Shown: positions 36,113 through 48,276 of the stretch, one piece after another
Layout: the number at the start of each line of letters is the position of its first letter
Position numbering within the stretch: the stretch's first letter is position 1
Origin: Blastococcus sp. CT_GayMR19
GTDB lineage: Bacteria; Actinomycetota; Actinomycetes; Mycobacteriales; Geodermatophilaceae
NCBI RefSeq assembly: GCF_004570385.1
Contig: NZ_SPQL01000006.1
Location: 124,001 to 188,000, forward strand
Reading direction: 5' to 3'
Length of the DNA: 64,000 bases
The notes under the pieces: model-generated
Database searches by the model: none
Told to the model about the DNA's origin: nothing
The model's input: the letters and a program-made list of their open reading frames with translations, nothing else
Made by a program: the position numbers and the translations under genes

Positions 36113-38074
36113 GTGCAGGTGGCCCGGGTCGTCGTCGATGTGCCGCTGGCCCACCTGGACCGGCCGTTCGACTACGCCGTGCCGGAGAAGTTCGCCGGCA
36201 CGGTGCAGGCCGGCTGCCGGGTCCGCGTCCGGTTCAGCGGCCAGCTGCTGGACGGGTTCGTGCTGTCGCTGGCCGACGCCACCGACTTCGCCGGGAAGCT
36301 CCTGCCGCTGTCGCACGTCCCCTCGGGCGAGCCGGTGCTCACCGCGCAGGTGGCCCGCCTGGCCCGGGTGGTCGCGGACCGGTACGCGGGAACCCTCGGT
36401 GACGTCCTGCGGCTGGCGGTCCCGCCCCGTCGCGCGGCCGCGGAGAAGCGGCCGACACCGACGCCCGACACCCTGCCGGGCGGCCCCGATCCGGCCGGGT
36501 TCGCCCGGTATGCGGCGGGGCCGGCCCTCCTCACCGCGCTGGCCGACGGACGCCCCGCGCGGGCGGTGTGGACGGCGCTCCCGGGCGAGGACTGGCCCAC
36601 CCGGCTGGTCGAGCTCTGCCAGGCCGCCCTGTCCGGACGGCGGGGGTCGCTCGTCGTCGTCCCCGACGGGCGGGACCTCGACCGGCTCGCCGCCGCCGCG
36701 GCGCGGTCGTTGCCCGCCGCCTCGTTCACCGTGCTGCGCGCCGACGACTCCCCGGAGAAGCGCTACCGCCAGTTCCTCGCCGCGTCCCGCGGAGCGGCCC
36801 AGGTGGTGCTCGGCACCCGGGCGGCGATGTTCGCGCCCGTGCGCGACCTCGGACTGGTGGTCGTGTGGGACGACGGCGACGACCTGCACGCCGACGAGCA
36901 CGCCCCCTATCCGCACGCCCGCGACGTCCTCGTCCAGCGGGCCTGGCTGGACAACTGCGCCGCCGTCGTCGCCGGCACGTCGCGCACCGCCGAGGCGGCC
37001 CTGCTGGTCGAGACAGGCTGGGCGCACGAGCTCGCCGCCGACCGGTCCGTGCTCCGGACGACGGCGCCCCGGGTCGAGGCCCTCGGCGACGACTTCCAGC
37101 TGGCGCGCGACCCCGCCGCCCGCTCCGCGCGCCTGCCCTCGCTGGCGCACGAGGCCGCCCGCCGGGCCCTCGCCTCCGGCGCGCCCGTGCTCGTGCAGGT
37201 GCCGCGCCGGGGCTACGTCCCCTCCCTGGCGTGTGCCCGCTGCCGGGCGCCGGCCCGGTGCGCCTCGTGCGCGGGACCCCTCGGGATCTCGCCGCGGCCG
37301 GGGCCCGGCGGCGCCCGGATACCCGCCTGCCGGTGGTGTGCCCGCCCGGCGGCGACCTTCGACTGCCCGTACTGCCACGGCACCAAGCTGCGGGCGGCCG
37401 TCGTCGGGGAGTCCCGGACGGCGGAGGAGCTGGCGAGGGCCTTCCCCGGGGCCGTGGTGCGCACGTCCGGCAGCACGTCCGGGGTGCTGGCGACGGTGCC
37501 GGCCGGACCCTCGCTCGTCGTCGCCACCCCCGGAGCCGAGCCCGTGGCCGACGGTGGGTACGGCGCGGCGCTGCTGCTGGACTCCTGGGCGCTGCTGGGC
37601 CGCGCCGACCTGCGCGCCGGCGAGGAGACGCTGCGCCGCTGGATGAACGCGGCGTCCCTGGTCCGGCCCGCGTCCGCGGACGGGCACGTCGTGGTCGCCG
37701 CCGACGCCGCCCACCCCGTCGTCCAGGCCCTGGTGCGCTGGGACCCGGCGTGGCTGGCCGAGCGCGAGCTCGCCGACCGGCGGGAGCTCGGCTTCCCGCC
37801 GGTCACCCGGATCGCGTCGCTGGCCGGCTCCCCGGCGGCGCTGGCGGAGTTCCTGGCGGCGGCCCGGCTACCGGAGGGCGCCGACCTGCTCGGCCCGGTG
37901 CCCGAGCCCCCGCGGCCGGGGCAGGAGGGCGAGCGGGAGCGCTACCTGGTGCGGGTCCCGCGCGGGGAGGGCCTCGCGCTGGCCCGCGCGCTCGCGGACG
38001 TCCAGGGCGTGCGCAGCGCGAAGAAGGTGCCCGAGCACGTGCGCGTGCAGCTCGACCCCCTCGACCTGGTCTGA
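36113..38074 (+). CDS. priA: PriA-like primosomal protein, probably helicase-dead
   Basis: About 653 aa. The start is uncertain: GTG at 36113 or 36119; the frame has no better start after the metK stop. The N-terminal PriA DNA-binding domain is clear (VARVVVDVPLAHLDRPFDYAVPE). The helicase core lacks Walker A (where GSGKT is expected it reads LPGEDWPTRL) and the DEEH box is VVWDDGDD. The zinc-binding CxxC pairs remain (CARC, CASC, CRWC, CPYC). Loss of ATPase motifs is usual in actinobacteria, so a structural replication-restart role is likely. Confidence 0.88.
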   Translation: MQVARVVVDVPLAHLDRPFDYAVPEKFAGTVQAGCRVRVRFSGQLLDGFVLSLADATDFAGKLLPLSHVPSGEPVLTAQVARLARVVADRYAGTLGDVLRLAVPPRRAAAEKRPTPTPDTLPGGPDPAGFARYAAGPALLTALADGRPARAVWTALPGEDWPTRLVELCQAALSGRRGSLVVVPDGRDLDRLAAAAARSLPAASFTVLRADDSPEKRYRQFLAASRGAAQVVLGTRAAMFAPVRDLGLVVVWDDGDDLHADEHAPYPHARDVLVQRAWLDNCAAVVAGTSRTAEAALLVETGWAHELAADRSVLRTTAPRVEALGDDFQLARDPAARSARLPSLAHEAARRALASGAPVLVQVPRRGYVPSLACARCRAPARCASCAGPLGISPRPGPGGARIPACRWCARPAATFDCPYCHGTKLRAAVVGESRTAEELARAFPGAVVRTSGSTSGVLATVPAGPSLVVATPGAEPVADGGYGAALLLDSWALLGRADLRAGEETLRRWMNAASLVRPASADGHVVVAADAAHPVVQALVRWDPAWLAERELADRRELGFPPVTRIASLAGSPAALAEFLAAARLPEGADLLGPVPEPPRPGQEGERERYLVRVPRGEGLALARALADVQGVRSAKKVPEHVRVQLDPLDLV

Positions 38075-38083
38075 CCCGCGGGC

Positions 38084-38578
38084 TCAGTGCCCCGCGGCGA
38101 TCTCCTGCAGCTCCGCCTCGATCGCCGCGTCCAGCTCGGCCTCCCGCCGGGCCCGGTCGGCCGCCAGCCGCCAGTAGACCGGCGCGACGACCGCGACCTG
38201 GGTCAGCCCGGCCGCCGCTCCGAACCACCGGTGCGGATGCCGGATGCCGCGTCGGGCGAGCCTGCCGCGGACCGGCCGATCGAGCAGCTGCAGAGCCAGG
38301 CCGCCCGCGACGGCCCGCACGCCGGCCTCGACGAGTGCGCGGCGCTCCTCCGGTGGCGTGGCCGCGACCGTCCCGAGCGTGCGCGCCTCGCGCAGCACGC
38401 GGGGCAGGTCGACGCTGAGCTGGTCGACGACCAGCAGTGCTCCGGCAGCGGTCGCGATGAGCACGCGGGGCCGGGACCAGGGTGGCGCCTCCCGGCCGGC
38501 CAGCAGGCCGCCGACGGCGAGTCCCTCGACCAGGCTGCTGGTCACGGCGCGGATCCGGTGGGTGCGGAGCGATGGCAC
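38084..38578 (-). CDS. conserved hypothetical protein with hydrophobic segments
   Basis: About 164 aa from the GTG at 38578 (other in-frame starts exist upstream but would run into the def promoter). Hydrophobic stretches at LVEGLAVGGLLAG, VLIATAAGALLVV and TQVAVVAPVYW suggest a membrane-associated protein; the tail is a charged helix (DRARREAELDAAIEAELQEI). No family is recognised. It converges on priA with 9 bp between and is divergent from def. Confidence 0.6.
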   Translation of the reverse strand: MPSLRTHRIRAVTSSLVEGLAVGGLLAGREAPPWSRPRVLIATAAGALLVVDQLSVDLPRVLREARTLGTVAATPPEERRALVEAGVRAVAGGLALQLLDRPVRGRLARRGIRHPHRWFGAAAGLTQVAVVAPVYWRLAADRARREAELDAAIEAELQEIAAGH

Positions 38579-38599
38579 GGAGACAAATCTAGGGCCGCC

Positions 38600-38605
38600 T
38601 ACGAT
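38600..38605 (+). promoter_or_regulatory. -10 element for leaderless def
   Basis: TACGAT ends 6 bp before the def GTG at 38612; no Shine-Dalgarno sequence is present. It is the best of the leaderless -10 boxes in the window. No clear -35. Confidence 0.6.
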
Positions 38606-38611
38606 CGACGG

Positions 38612-39157
38612 GTGAGCGTGACCCCGATCCGGCTGTTCGGCGACCCCGTGCTGAGCACGCCCGCCGCGCCGGTCGTCGACTTCGATGCCGAGCTGCGGCA
38701 GCTCGTCGGCGATCTGACCGAGACGATGTTCGCGGCGGGAGGCGCCGGTCTGGCCGCTCCGCAGATCGGCGTGGGCCTGCGGGTCTTCACCTGGTACGTG
38801 GACGGCGAGGTGGGCCATCTGGTCAACCCCGACGTCACGCCGGTGGGCGACGAGGTCGAGGAGGGCCCCGAGGGGTGCCTCTCGATCCCCGGCTACCGCT
38901 GGGACTGCCGGCGTCACCTGCACGTCGTCGCCAGCGGCTGGAACATGCACGGCGACCCCGTGCGCGTCGAGGGGGCCGAGCTGCTGGCCCGCGCCATCCA
39001 GCACGAGACCGACCATCTCGACGGCGTCCTGTTCGTCGACCGGCTCGACGCAGCGGCCCGGGCCGCTGCGCTCAGCGAGCTCCGGGAGGCCGAGTGGGCG
39101 GGCATGGCCCACTACCTGCCCGCGCCGGCTCCCGTCGTGAAGGTGAGCCCCCACTGA
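38612..39157 (+). CDS. def: peptide deformylase
   Basis: 181 aa metallohydrolase that removes the N-formyl group from new proteins. All three motifs are present: [19 protein letters not shown] (metal Cys) and QHETDHLDG (two metal His and the catalytic Glu). It is the first gene of def-fmt-rsmB and overlaps fmt by 4 bp. Confidence 0.95.
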   Translation: MSVTPIRLFGDPVLSTPAAPVVDFDAELRQLVGDLTETMFAAGGAGLAAPQIGVGLRVFTWYVDGEVGHLVNPDVTPVGDEVEEGPEGCLSIPGYRWDCRRHLHVVASGWNMHGDPVRVEGAELLARAIQHETDHLDGVLFVDRLDAAARAAALSELREAEWAGMAHYLPAPAPVVKVSPH

Positions 39158-40080
39158 GGCTCCTGTTCGCGGGTACCCCGGCGCCCGCCGTCCCCTCGCT
39201 CGAGGCACTGCTCGGCTCCGGTCACGAGGTCGTGGCGGTGCTCACCCGGCCCGACGCCCCGGCCGGCCGCGGCCGCAAGGTGTCCCGGTCACCGGTCGCC
39301 GAACGCGCCGACGCCGCCGGCATCCCCGTCCTGCAGCCGCGCTCGCCGCGTGAGCCGGAGTTCCTGGCCGAGCTCGCCGGCCTCGCCGTCGACTGCGCGC
39401 CGGTGGTGGCCTACGGCGCGCTGGTGCCTCCCGCCGCCCTGGACATCCCGCGTCACGGGTGGGTCAACCTGCACTTCTCGCTGCTCCCGGCCTGGCGCGG
39501 CGCGGCGCCCGTGCAGCACGCGATCATGGCCGGCGACGAGCTGACCGGCGCCGCGACGTTCCGGCTCGAGGCGGGCCTCGACACCGGTCCCGTCTTCGGC
39601 CTCGTCACCGAGCCGATCGGCCCGCGGGACACCGCCGGCGACCTCCTCGACCGGCTCGCCGTGAGCGGTGCCGGCCTGCTGGTCGCCACGCTGGACGGGA
39701 TCGAGGCGGGCACCCTGGTCGCCGAGCCGCAGCCGGCCGACGGGGTCAGCCTCGCGCCGCGGATAGAGACCGCCGACGCCCGCGTCGACTGGGCGCTGCC
39801 CGCCCACGTGGTCGACCGGCGCGTCCGGGGCGTCACCCCGGCCCCCGGCGCCTGGACGACGTGGCGCGGGGAGCGGCTCCGGCTCGGCCCGGTGGAGCCG
39901 GTGCCCGCCGACGAGCTCCACCCCGGTGAGATCCGGTCCTCCGCCGACGGCGTGCTGGTCGGCACCGGACGCGGAGCGGTCCGCCTCGGGCAGGTCCAGC
40001 CGGCGGGCAAGCGGATGCTGCCCGCCGCCGACTGGGCCCGCGGCGCACGTCCCGCGGCCGGCGAACGGGTGGGGACATGA
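39154..40080 (+). CDS. fmt: methionyl-tRNA formyltransferase with apparent CTG start
   Basis: 308 aa. Formylates initiator Met-tRNA. The family N-terminus ([20 protein letters not shown]) begins at a CTG, 39154-39156, overlapping the def stop as CTGA; no ATG, GTG or TTG is usable in this frame just upstream, and GAAGGTGAG (39139-39147) lies 6 bp before. Catalytic residues sit in [17 protein letters not shown] and LDTGPVF. The C-terminal OB-like domain is complete. Pairing with def is functional: one adds and the other removes the formyl group. Confidence 0.93.
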   Translation: MRLLFAGTPAPAVPSLEALLGSGHEVVAVLTRPDAPAGRGRKVSRSPVAERADAAGIPVLQPRSPREPEFLAELAGLAVDCAPVVAYGALVPPAALDIPRHGWVNLHFSLLPAWRGAAPVQHAIMAGDELTGAATFRLEAGLDTGPVFGLVTEPIGPRDTAGDLLDRLAVSGAGLLVATLDGIEAGTLVAEPQPADGVSLAPRIETADARVDWALPAHVVDRRVRGVTPAPGAWTTWRGERLRLGPVEPVPADELHPGEIRSSADGVLVGTGRGAVRLGQVQPAGKRMLPAADWARGARPAAGERVGT

Positions 40081-41471
40081 ACCGCCCGCCCCGGAAGACC
40101 TCCAGCGGACCGCGGCCCGGTCAGCGCCGCCACCCCGCCACCCGGCGTCCCGTCCTGGACGGGGCGCGGCTGACCGCCTACGACGTCCTGGACGGCGTCT
40201 CCTCGCGCGCCGCCTACGCGAACCTGCTGCTCCCGCAGCTGCTGCGCGAGCGGCACCTCGAGGAGCGCGACGCCGCCTTCGCCACCCAGCTCGCCTACGG
40301 CACGCTGCGCGCGCAGGGCACGCTCGACGCGGTGCTCACCGGGCTCGTGTCCCGCCCGCTGGCCGAGCTGGATCCCCGCGTCCTCGACCTGCTGCGCCTG
40401 GGCGCCTACCAGCTGATCGACCTCCGGGTGCCGTCGCACGCCGCGGTCGACACGACCGTCAACCTGACCCGCGCCATCATCGGCGCCGGCGCGTCCGGCC
40501 TGGTGAACGCCGTGCTGCGGAAGGTCGCGGCGGGCGACCGGGAGCACTGGCTGGACCGGCTGGGTGGGGACGACGCCGAGCGGCTCGCCCTCGCCACCAA
40601 CCACCCGCGCTGGATCGTCGACGCCTGGCGCGACGCGCTGGGGGGCGACGACGAGCTCGAGCCTGCGCTGCTGGCCGACGACGCGGCGCCCGACGTGCAC
40701 CTGGTGGCCCGCCGGATCGGCCGCGACGAGCTGGCGGCGGAGTCCGGCGGCGAGCCGGGGCCGTGGTCGCCGTTCGCCGTCCGGCTGCACGGGGGTGATC
40801 CCGGCCGGCTGCGCTCCGTGCGCTCCGGTGCGGCCGCGGTCCAGGACGAGGGCAGTCAGCTGGCCGCGCTGCTGCTGGCACGCGCTCCCGTCGACGGGCC
40901 GGACGGGGCCTGGCTCGACATGTGCGCGGGGCCGGGCGGCAAGTCCGGGCTGCTGGCCGCCGTCCGCCCCGACGGCGTGCGGTTGACCGCGGCCGACCGG
41001 GCGCCGCACCGCGCCGAGCTCGTGCGCTCGGCACTGGCCGGCGAGGACGACGTCGAGGTGCTCGCCGCCGACGGCCTGGCGCCGCCCTGGGCACCCGGCT
41101 CCTTCGACCGGGTGCTCCTGGACGCGCCGTGCACCGGCCTGGGAGCACTGCGGCGCCGGCCGGAGGTGCGCTGGCGCCGGACGGCCGAGGACGTCGCGCC
41201 GCTCGCGGAGCTGCAGACGGCGCTGCTGGACAGCGCCCTCGCGTCGGTGCGGATCGGGGGAGTGGTCGCCTACGTGACCTGCTCGCCCCATCCCGCGGAG
41301 ACGGTGGCGATCGTCGACGCTGCAGCTGCGCGCGACGACGTCGAGGTGCTCGCGGTCCCGCCGCTGTTCCCCGACGTCCCGGACATGGCCCGCGGCGACC
41401 ACGGCCAGCTGTGGCCGCACCGGCACGGCACCGACGCGATGTTCATGGCACTGCTCCGCCGCACGCGCTGA
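40077..41471 (+). CDS. rsmB: 16S rRNA (cytosine-967-C5) methyltransferase
   Basis: 464 aa. An N-terminal NusB-like RNA-binding domain (about 25-165) is followed by a SAM-dependent methyltransferase: [11 protein letters not shown] for [23 protein letters not shown] (motif IV Cys) and [11 protein letters not shown] (motif VI catalytic Cys). The first 25 residues are a basic, Pro-rich tail. The ATG overlaps the fmt stop (ATGA). Confidence 0.94.
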   Translation: MNRPPRKTSSGPRPGQRRHPATRRPVLDGARLTAYDVLDGVSSRAAYANLLLPQLLRERHLEERDAAFATQLAYGTLRAQGTLDAVLTGLVSRPLAELDPRVLDLLRLGAYQLIDLRVPSHAAVDTTVNLTRAIIGAGASGLVNAVLRKVAAGDREHWLDRLGGDDAERLALATNHPRWIVDAWRDALGGDDELEPALLADDAAPDVHLVARRIGRDELAAESGGEPGPWSPFAVRLHGGDPGRLRSVRSGAAAVQDEGSQLAALLLARAPVDGPDGAWLDMCAGPGGKSGLLAAVRPDGVRLTAADRAPHRAELVRSALAGEDDVEVLAADGLAPPWAPGSFDRVLLDAPCTGLGALRRRPEVRWRRTAEDVAPLAELQTALLDSALASVRIGGVVAYVTCSPHPAETVAIVDAAAARDDVEVLAVPPLFPDVPDMARGDHGQLWPHRHGTDAMFMALLRRTR

Positions 41472-41492
41472 CGGCCGCCCGGACCGCGTCGC

Positions 41493-42155
41493 TCAGAAGA
41501 AGCCGGTCCCCAGGGCACTCGCCTGGTCGAGGTATCGGCGGTGGGCCCGCTGGAGGTGCTCGGCGGCGACCGCGCAGAGCCATTCCACGGGCGCGGCCGC
41601 GGCGAGCACCGCCGGGGCCGGGCCCTCCGGAAGGCCGGCGTCGCGGTCGAGCAGGCCGCTCGCCGCGGCGAGAGCGGTCACGCAGGCGTCCGCCGGGGTC
41701 GCGTCCCGCGGCCAGTCCGCCGTGCTCCGAGCCGCGTCGCGTGCGGCCCGGTCGCGGTTCCGGTCGGTGTACCGGGGGCGCAGGCCGAACGGCCCCGTCC
41801 GGCGCACCCAGGACCCGGATGCGACGTTCGCCGCCGCAACGTCGCGCAGTCCGATCCGCCGTTCGACCCGCCACTCGTCGAGGGACCGCCCGGACTCGAC
41901 GGCCATCGCGGCGAGCAGCCGGTCGGCGGGCCCGAACCCGGTCGGCGCCTCGTCCACCTCGATGCTCTCCGCGGTCGACTGCAGTCGCCCGGCCAGGGCG
42001 AGGTCCAGCAGCAGACCCGCGCGGACGGCGTCGGAGAAGAGCAGCCGATCCGTCAGCCGGCCGTCCCGGTCCAGGCACAGCGCGGACACCCGCACCGCCA
42101 CACCTCCGGACAGGTCCACGTCGGCACCGTAGGCCGGGGGTCGGCGGAGAGGCAT
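41493..42155 (-). CDS. GPP34 (Golgi phosphoprotein 3)-like protein
   Basis: 220 aa, mostly alpha-helical. RLLFSDAVRAGLLLDLALAGRL and the later RDxxxW-like and AAPVEWLCAVAAEHL segments match the actinobacterial GPP34 family, whose eukaryotic members bind phosphatidylinositol-4-phosphate; bacterial roles are unknown. It converges on rsmB (21 bp) and is divergent from the GNAT gene. Confidence 0.75.
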   Translation of the reverse strand: MPLRRPPAYGADVDLSGGVAVRVSALCLDRDGRLTDRLLFSDAVRAGLLLDLALAGRLQSTAESIEVDEAPTGFGPADRLLAAMAVESGRSLDEWRVERRIGLRDVAAANVASGSWVRRTGPFGLRPRYTDRNRDRAARDAARSTADWPRDATPADACVTALAAASGLLDRDAGLPEGPAPAVLAAAAPVEWLCAVAAEHLQRAHRRYLDQASALGTGFF

Positions 42156-42168
42156 CCCGCGGAGGCGC

Positions 42169-42174
42169 TACCTT
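42169..42174 (+). promoter_or_regulatory. -10 element for the leaderless GNAT-like gene
   Basis: TACCTT ends 7 bp before the GTG at 42182; no Shine-Dalgarno sequence is present. It lies just upstream of the divergent GPP34 start. Confidence 0.5.
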
Positions 42175-42181
42175 GCCGCCC

Positions 42182-42673
42182 GTGGCCTGGCTTCCCGAGG
42201 ACTTCGACCACCCCGTCCGCGTCGGGCTGCCCACGGGGCAGCACCTGCGACCGATGGGCGCGGCCGACACCGAGATCGACTTTCCCGCGGTCATGGGCTC
42301 GCGCGAGCGGCTCTGGTCGATCTACGGCGACGCCTGGGGCTGGCCGCCGGCCCACATGACCCCCGAGCAGGACCGCGACGACCTCGCCCACCACGAGCGG
42401 GAGATCGCGGCGCACGAGAGCTTCCTCTACGGGCTGTTCGAGGACGACGAGGCGGAACTGCTGGGCTGCGTCTACATCGATCCCCCGACCAAGTCCGGTG
42501 GCGTCGGGGCCGAGGTCTCCTGGTGGGTCGTGGACCGCCTCGTCGGCAGCGACGTCGAGCGGGCGCTGGACGAGTTCGTGCCCCGATGGCTGGACAGCTG
42601 GCCGATTCGCCGGCCCCGCTATGTCGGCCGCGATCTCTCCTGGGCGGAGTGGAACGCGCTTCCCCCGCGCTAG
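42182..42673 (+). CDS. GNAT-like N-acetyltransferase
   Basis: 163 aa. N-terminal beta-strand/helix layout, a central strand LLGCVYIDPPTKSGGVGAEVSWWVV (split here by the family's loop) and a C-terminal helix agree with the GNAT fold, but the acetyl-CoA P-loop (Q/RxxGxG/A) is not clear, so binding may be altered. Substrate unknown. The GTG at 42182 is chosen because a -10 box precedes it at leaderless spacing. Confidence 0.65.
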   Translation: MAWLPEDFDHPVRVGLPTGQHLRPMGAADTEIDFPAVMGSRERLWSIYGDAWGWPPAHMTPEQDRDDLAHHEREIAAHESFLYGLFEDDEAELLGCVYIDPPTKSGGVGAEVSWWVVDRLVGSDVERALDEFVPRWLDSWPIRRPRYVGRDLSWAEWNALPPR

Positions 42674-42770
42674 GCATCCGATCAGTGGGCGCGGATGCGC
42701 AGGAAATCGGCCCGGACCTGCTCATCGGCGCACGGTCTCGATGCACGGACGTCGCTCTCCGGGCGGCACC

Positions 42771-42776
42771 TAGACT
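42771..42776 (+). promoter_or_regulatory. -10 element for leaderless rpe
   Basis: TAGACT ends 8 bp before the rpe GTG at 42785, with no Shine-Dalgarno sequence. It would start the rpe-rib-his unit. No -35 box is seen. Confidence 0.5.
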
Positions 42777-42784
42777 CGGCGGAC

Positions 42785-43456
42785 GTGTCCCGGGAACCGA
42801 TGATCGCGCCGAGCCTGCTGTCGGCGGACTTCGCCCGGCTGGCGGAGGACTCCCAGCGGGTCGCTGACGCCGACTGGCTGCACTTCGACGTCATGGACGC
42901 GCACTTCGTCCCCAACCTGACCTTCGGGCTGCCGGTCATGAAGGCGGTCCAGGCGGCCAGCCCGGTGCCGCTCGACTGCCACCTGATGATCGAGAACCCG
43001 GAGCGCTGGGCGCCCGGCTACGCGGAGGCCGGCGCCCGCAACGTCACGGTGCACGCCGAGGCCTGCACCGACCCGCGTGCCGTCGCCCGCGACCTCCGCG
43101 CCGCGGGCTCGCTCGCCGGCCTGGCCCTCAAGCCGGGGACGCCGCTCGAGGACTACCTCGACGTGCTGCCCGACTTCGACACCCTCCTGGTCATGACGGT
43201 CGAGCCCGGCTTCGGCGGTCAGGAGTTCATCGCCGAGGTGCTGCCCAAGGTGCGCCGGGCCCGGGATCTGGTCGCCGCCGGCCACCTGACGCTGTTCATC
43301 GAGGTGGACGGCGGCATCAACGCCGACACCATCGAGCAGGCCGCCGAGGCCGGTGCCGACGTCTTCGTCGCCGGGTCCGCGGTCTACGGCGCCGACGACC
43401 CCGGGAAGGCCATCGCGGCCCTGCGGGCGCAGGCCGCATCGGCCATGCGGGGATGA
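42785..43456 (+). CDS. rpe: ribulose-phosphate 3-epimerase
   Basis: 223 aa TIM barrel of the pentose phosphate pathway, interconverting ribulose-5-P and xylulose-5-P. Motifs: [30 protein letters not shown] (metal His/Asp), [21 protein letters not shown] and EVDGGIN. Ribulose-5-P is also a riboflavin precursor (RibB substrate), which fits the placement before ribD. The stop overlaps ribD (ATGA). Confidence 0.96.
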   Translation: MSREPMIAPSLLSADFARLAEDSQRVADADWLHFDVMDAHFVPNLTFGLPVMKAVQAASPVPLDCHLMIENPERWAPGYAEAGARNVTVHAEACTDPRAVARDLRAAGSLAGLALKPGTPLEDYLDVLPDFDTLLVMTVEPGFGGQEFIAEVLPKVRRARDLVAAGHLTLFIEVDGGINADTIEQAAEAGADVFVAGSAVYGADDPGKAIAALRAQAASAMRG

Positions 43457-44541
43457 CCGCCACCCCTGCCGAACCGGCCGCCATGATCCGGGCGAGCGAG
43501 GCCGGCGCCATGGCCCGGGCCCGCGAGCTCGCCTCCGGCGTCCTCGGCACCACCAGCCCCAACCCTGCCGTCGGCGCCGTCGTGCTGGCCGCCGACGGCA
43601 CGCCGATCGGCGAGGGGGCCACGGCCCCGCCCGGGGGTCCCCACGCGGAGATCGCCGCGCTCGCCGCGGCGGGGGACCGGGCCCGTGGTGGCACCGTCGT
43701 CGTCACCCTGGAGCCGTGCGCGCACACCGGCCGCACGGGGCCGTGCGCGGACGCGCTGATCGCCGCGGGCGTGGCCCGCGTGGTCGTCGCCGTCCCCGAG
43801 CCGACCGAGCTCGCCGGCGGGGGAGCGGACCAGCTCCGCGCCGCGGGCATCGACGTCGAGCTCGGCGTGGAGCAGGCCGCGGCCGAGGCGGGCGCCCTCG
43901 CGGGCTGGCTGACCGGCGTGCGCGAGCACCGGCCCTTCGTCGTCTGGAAGGTCGCCGCGACCCTCGACGGGCGGGTCGCCGCGGCCGACGGCACCAGCCG
44001 CTGGATCACCGGCGAGGAGGCGCGGGCGGCCGTCCACCGCCTGCGCGCCACCTGCGACGCCGTCGTCGTCGGATCGGGGACGGCGCTGACCGACGACCCC
44101 CAGCTGACCGTCCGCGGTGCCGACGGACGGACGGCGCCGCGACAGCCGCTGCGCGTGGTCGTCGACCGCCGGGGCCGGCTGCCGGCGACCGCCCGCGTGC
44201 TCGACGACGCCGCCCCGACGCACGTGAGCCGGGCCGCGGGCCCCGTGGAGCTGCTGGCCGAGCTGTTCGACCGGGACGTGCGCCGGGTGCTGCTCGAGGG
44301 CGGGCCGACGCTGGCCGCGGCCTTCCTGCGGCACGGGCTGGTGGACGAGGCGGTGGTGCATCTCGCGCCCAAACTGCTCGGCGCCGGCCCCTCCCTGGTG
44401 GGGAACCTGGGAATCCCCACGATCGCCGGTGCGCTGTCCCTGGCGATCATCGACGTCACCCGCTTGGGCGGGGACGTGGAGGTCCGCCTGCGGCCGAACC
44501 GGCACACTGGTGGTCGGCAGTTCGCGGAGGGAAGGAGTTGA
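43453..44541 (+). CDS. ribD: riboflavin biosynthesis deaminase/reductase RibD
   Basis: 362 aa fusion. The N-terminal zinc deaminase has GPHAEIAAL and [17 protein letters not shown]; the C-terminal NADPH reductase has [22 protein letters not shown] and [14 protein letters not shown]. The ATG at 43453 overlaps the rpe stop; a second ATG at 43483 is also possible. It carries out the two middle steps after GTP cyclohydrolase II. Confidence 0.95.
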   Translation: MTATPAEPAAMIRASEAGAMARARELASGVLGTTSPNPAVGAVVLAADGTPIGEGATAPPGGPHAEIAALAAAGDRARGGTVVVTLEPCAHTGRTGPCADALIAAGVARVVVAVPEPTELAGGGADQLRAAGIDVELGVEQAAAEAGALAGWLTGVREHRPFVVWKVAATLDGRVAAADGTSRWITGEEARAAVHRLRATCDAVVVGSGTALTDDPQLTVRGADGRTAPRQPLRVVVDRRGRLPATARVLDDAAPTHVSRAAGPVELLAELFDRDVRRVLLEGGPTLAAAFLRHGLVDEAVVHLAPKLLGAGPSLVGNLGIPTIAGALSLAIIDVTRLGGDVEVRLRPNRHTGGRQFAEGRS

Positions 44542-44542
44542 G

Positions 44543-45150
44543 GTGTTCACCGGCATAGTCGAAGAGGTGGGCACCCTCGTCGTCCGCGACGACGCGGCCG
44601 ACTCCGCGGTCCTCCGGATCCAGGCGCGGCGCGTGCTCGAGGGCGTGGCCCTCGGCGACTCGATCGCCGTGAACGGTGTCTGCCTGACCGTCACCGGCGT
44701 GACGCCGGACGGCGTGTGGAGCACCGACGTCATGGCCGAGACCCTGCGCCGCAGCAGCCTAGGCAAGGCCGGTTCCGGCGACTCCGTCAACCTCGAGCGG
44801 GCGGTCACCCCGCACACCCGGCTCGGGGGGCACCTGATGCAGGGCCACGTCGACGGTGTCGGCAGCATCCTCACCCGCACGCCGGGCGATGCCTGGGAGG
44901 TCGTGCGGATCGGCCTGCCGCCCGAGCTCGCGCGCTACGTCGTCGAGAAGGGGTCCATCGCCGTCGACGGCGTCTCGCTCACCGTCAGCGCCGTCAGCGC
45001 CGCGGATCTCCCCGAACCCTGGTTCGAGGTCAGCCTCATCCCGACCACCCTCCGCGAGACCACGCTGGGCGCGCGCACCCCGGGGGACCCCGTCAACCTG
45101 GAGGTCGACGTGATCGCCAAGTACGTGGAGCGCCTGCTGGGAGGTCGCTC

Positions 45151-45154
<4 letters not shown>
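44543..45154 (+). CDS. ribE: riboflavin synthase alpha chain
   Basis: 203 aa, two similar lumazine-binding beta-barrels. The GTG at 44543 yields the canonical [10 protein letters not shown] start and is preceded by GGAGGGAAGGAG. First repeat: [14 protein letters not shown]; second: [27 protein letters not shown] lies between. It dismutates lumazine made by RibH. It starts one base after the ribD stop and overlaps ribBA (ATGA). Confidence 0.95.
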
Positions 45155-47316
<2,162 letters not shown>

Positions 47317-47347
47317 TCTTGTTGTCCGCCCGAGGGAGTTCCTGACC

Positions 47348-48214
47348 GTGCTGCGCGTCGCCGTGCCCAACAAGGGCGTCCTGAGCGAGCCGGCGGCGGA
47401 GATGCTCGCCGAGAGCGGCTACCGCCAGCGCCGGAGCACCAAGGACCTCGCCGTCTACGACCCGGACAGCGACACCGAGTTCTTCTACCTACGCCCGCGT
47501 GACATCGCCGTCTACGTCGCCTCGGGCACCCTCGACGTCGGCATCACCGGCCGCGACATGCTGCTCGAGACCGCGCCGGACGACGGCGAGGGGCCGGCCG
47601 CGGTGGAGGTCATGCCGCTGGGCTTCGGCCGCTCCTCCTTCCGCTTCGCCGCTCCGGTCGAGTCCGGCATCGGGGGGGTCGAGCAGCTGGCGGGCAAGCG
47701 GATCGCCACCGCCTACCCGGTGCTGCTCCAGCGGTACCTGGCCGACTCCGGGATCAAGGCGAGCGTGGTCAAACTGGACGGCGCCGTCGAGACCGCCTGC
47801 CGGCTCGGGGTCGCCGACGCCGTCTGCGACGTGGTCGAGACCGGGACGACGCTGCGTGCCGCCGGGCTGGAGATCATCGGCGAGCCGGTGCTCACCAGCG
47901 AGGCGATCCTGGTCCGCCGGGAGGGCGCCGAGGAGATCCCGGCGGTCGCCCAGCTGCGGCGCCGGATCCGCGGCGTGCTCGTCGCCCGCCAGTACGTGAT
48001 GCTCGACTACGACTGCCCGAACGAGCTGCTCGACCGGGCCACGGCCGTCACCCCCGGACTGGAGGGCCCGACGGTCAGCCCCCTCCAGACGCCGGGCTGG
48101 TCGGCGGTGCGGGCGATGGTGACGCAGGCCGAGACCAACCGCGTCATGGACGAGCTCTGGGAGCTCGGGGCCCGCGCGATCCTCGTGACGAGCATCCACG
48201 CCTGCCGCATCTGA
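47348..48214 (+). CDS. hisG: ATP phosphoribosyltransferase, long form
   Basis: 288 aa, so the HisGL type with a C-terminal ACT-like regulatory domain that senses histidine. The catalytic part has VPNKGVLSEPAAEMLAESGY, DVGITGRDML and the PRPP-binding DAVCDVVETGTTLRAAGL. It makes the first committed step of histidine synthesis and needs no HisZ. The GTG start has GGGAGT 9 bp upstream. Confidence 0.95.
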   Translation: MLRVAVPNKGVLSEPAAEMLAESGYRQRRSTKDLAVYDPDSDTEFFYLRPRDIAVYVASGTLDVGITGRDMLLETAPDDGEGPAAVEVMPLGFGRSSFRFAAPVESGIGGVEQLAGKRIATAYPVLLQRYLADSGIKASVVKLDGAVETACRLGVADAVCDVVETGTTLRAAGLEIIGEPVLTSEAILVRREGAEEIPAVAQLRRRIRGVLVARQYVMLDYDCPNELLDRATAVTPGLEGPTVSPLQTPGWSAVRAMVTQAETNRVMDELWELGARAILVTSIHACRI

Positions 48215-48276
48215 CCCAGGCGTAGCCACTTTCCCTCGGGCGGCAACCTTCCGGGCCTGCCCGGCGTCTCCAGTAC

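Noticed and set aside
36113-38074. priA as a pseudogene because its ATPase motifs are missing
   Set aside because: The frame is intact, flanking domains are conserved, and the same loss is usual in actinobacteria.
42674-42784. Possible FMN riboswitch before the rpe-rib genes
   Set aside because: No RFN consensus blocks, and the -10 box just before the rpe start leaves no room for a leader.
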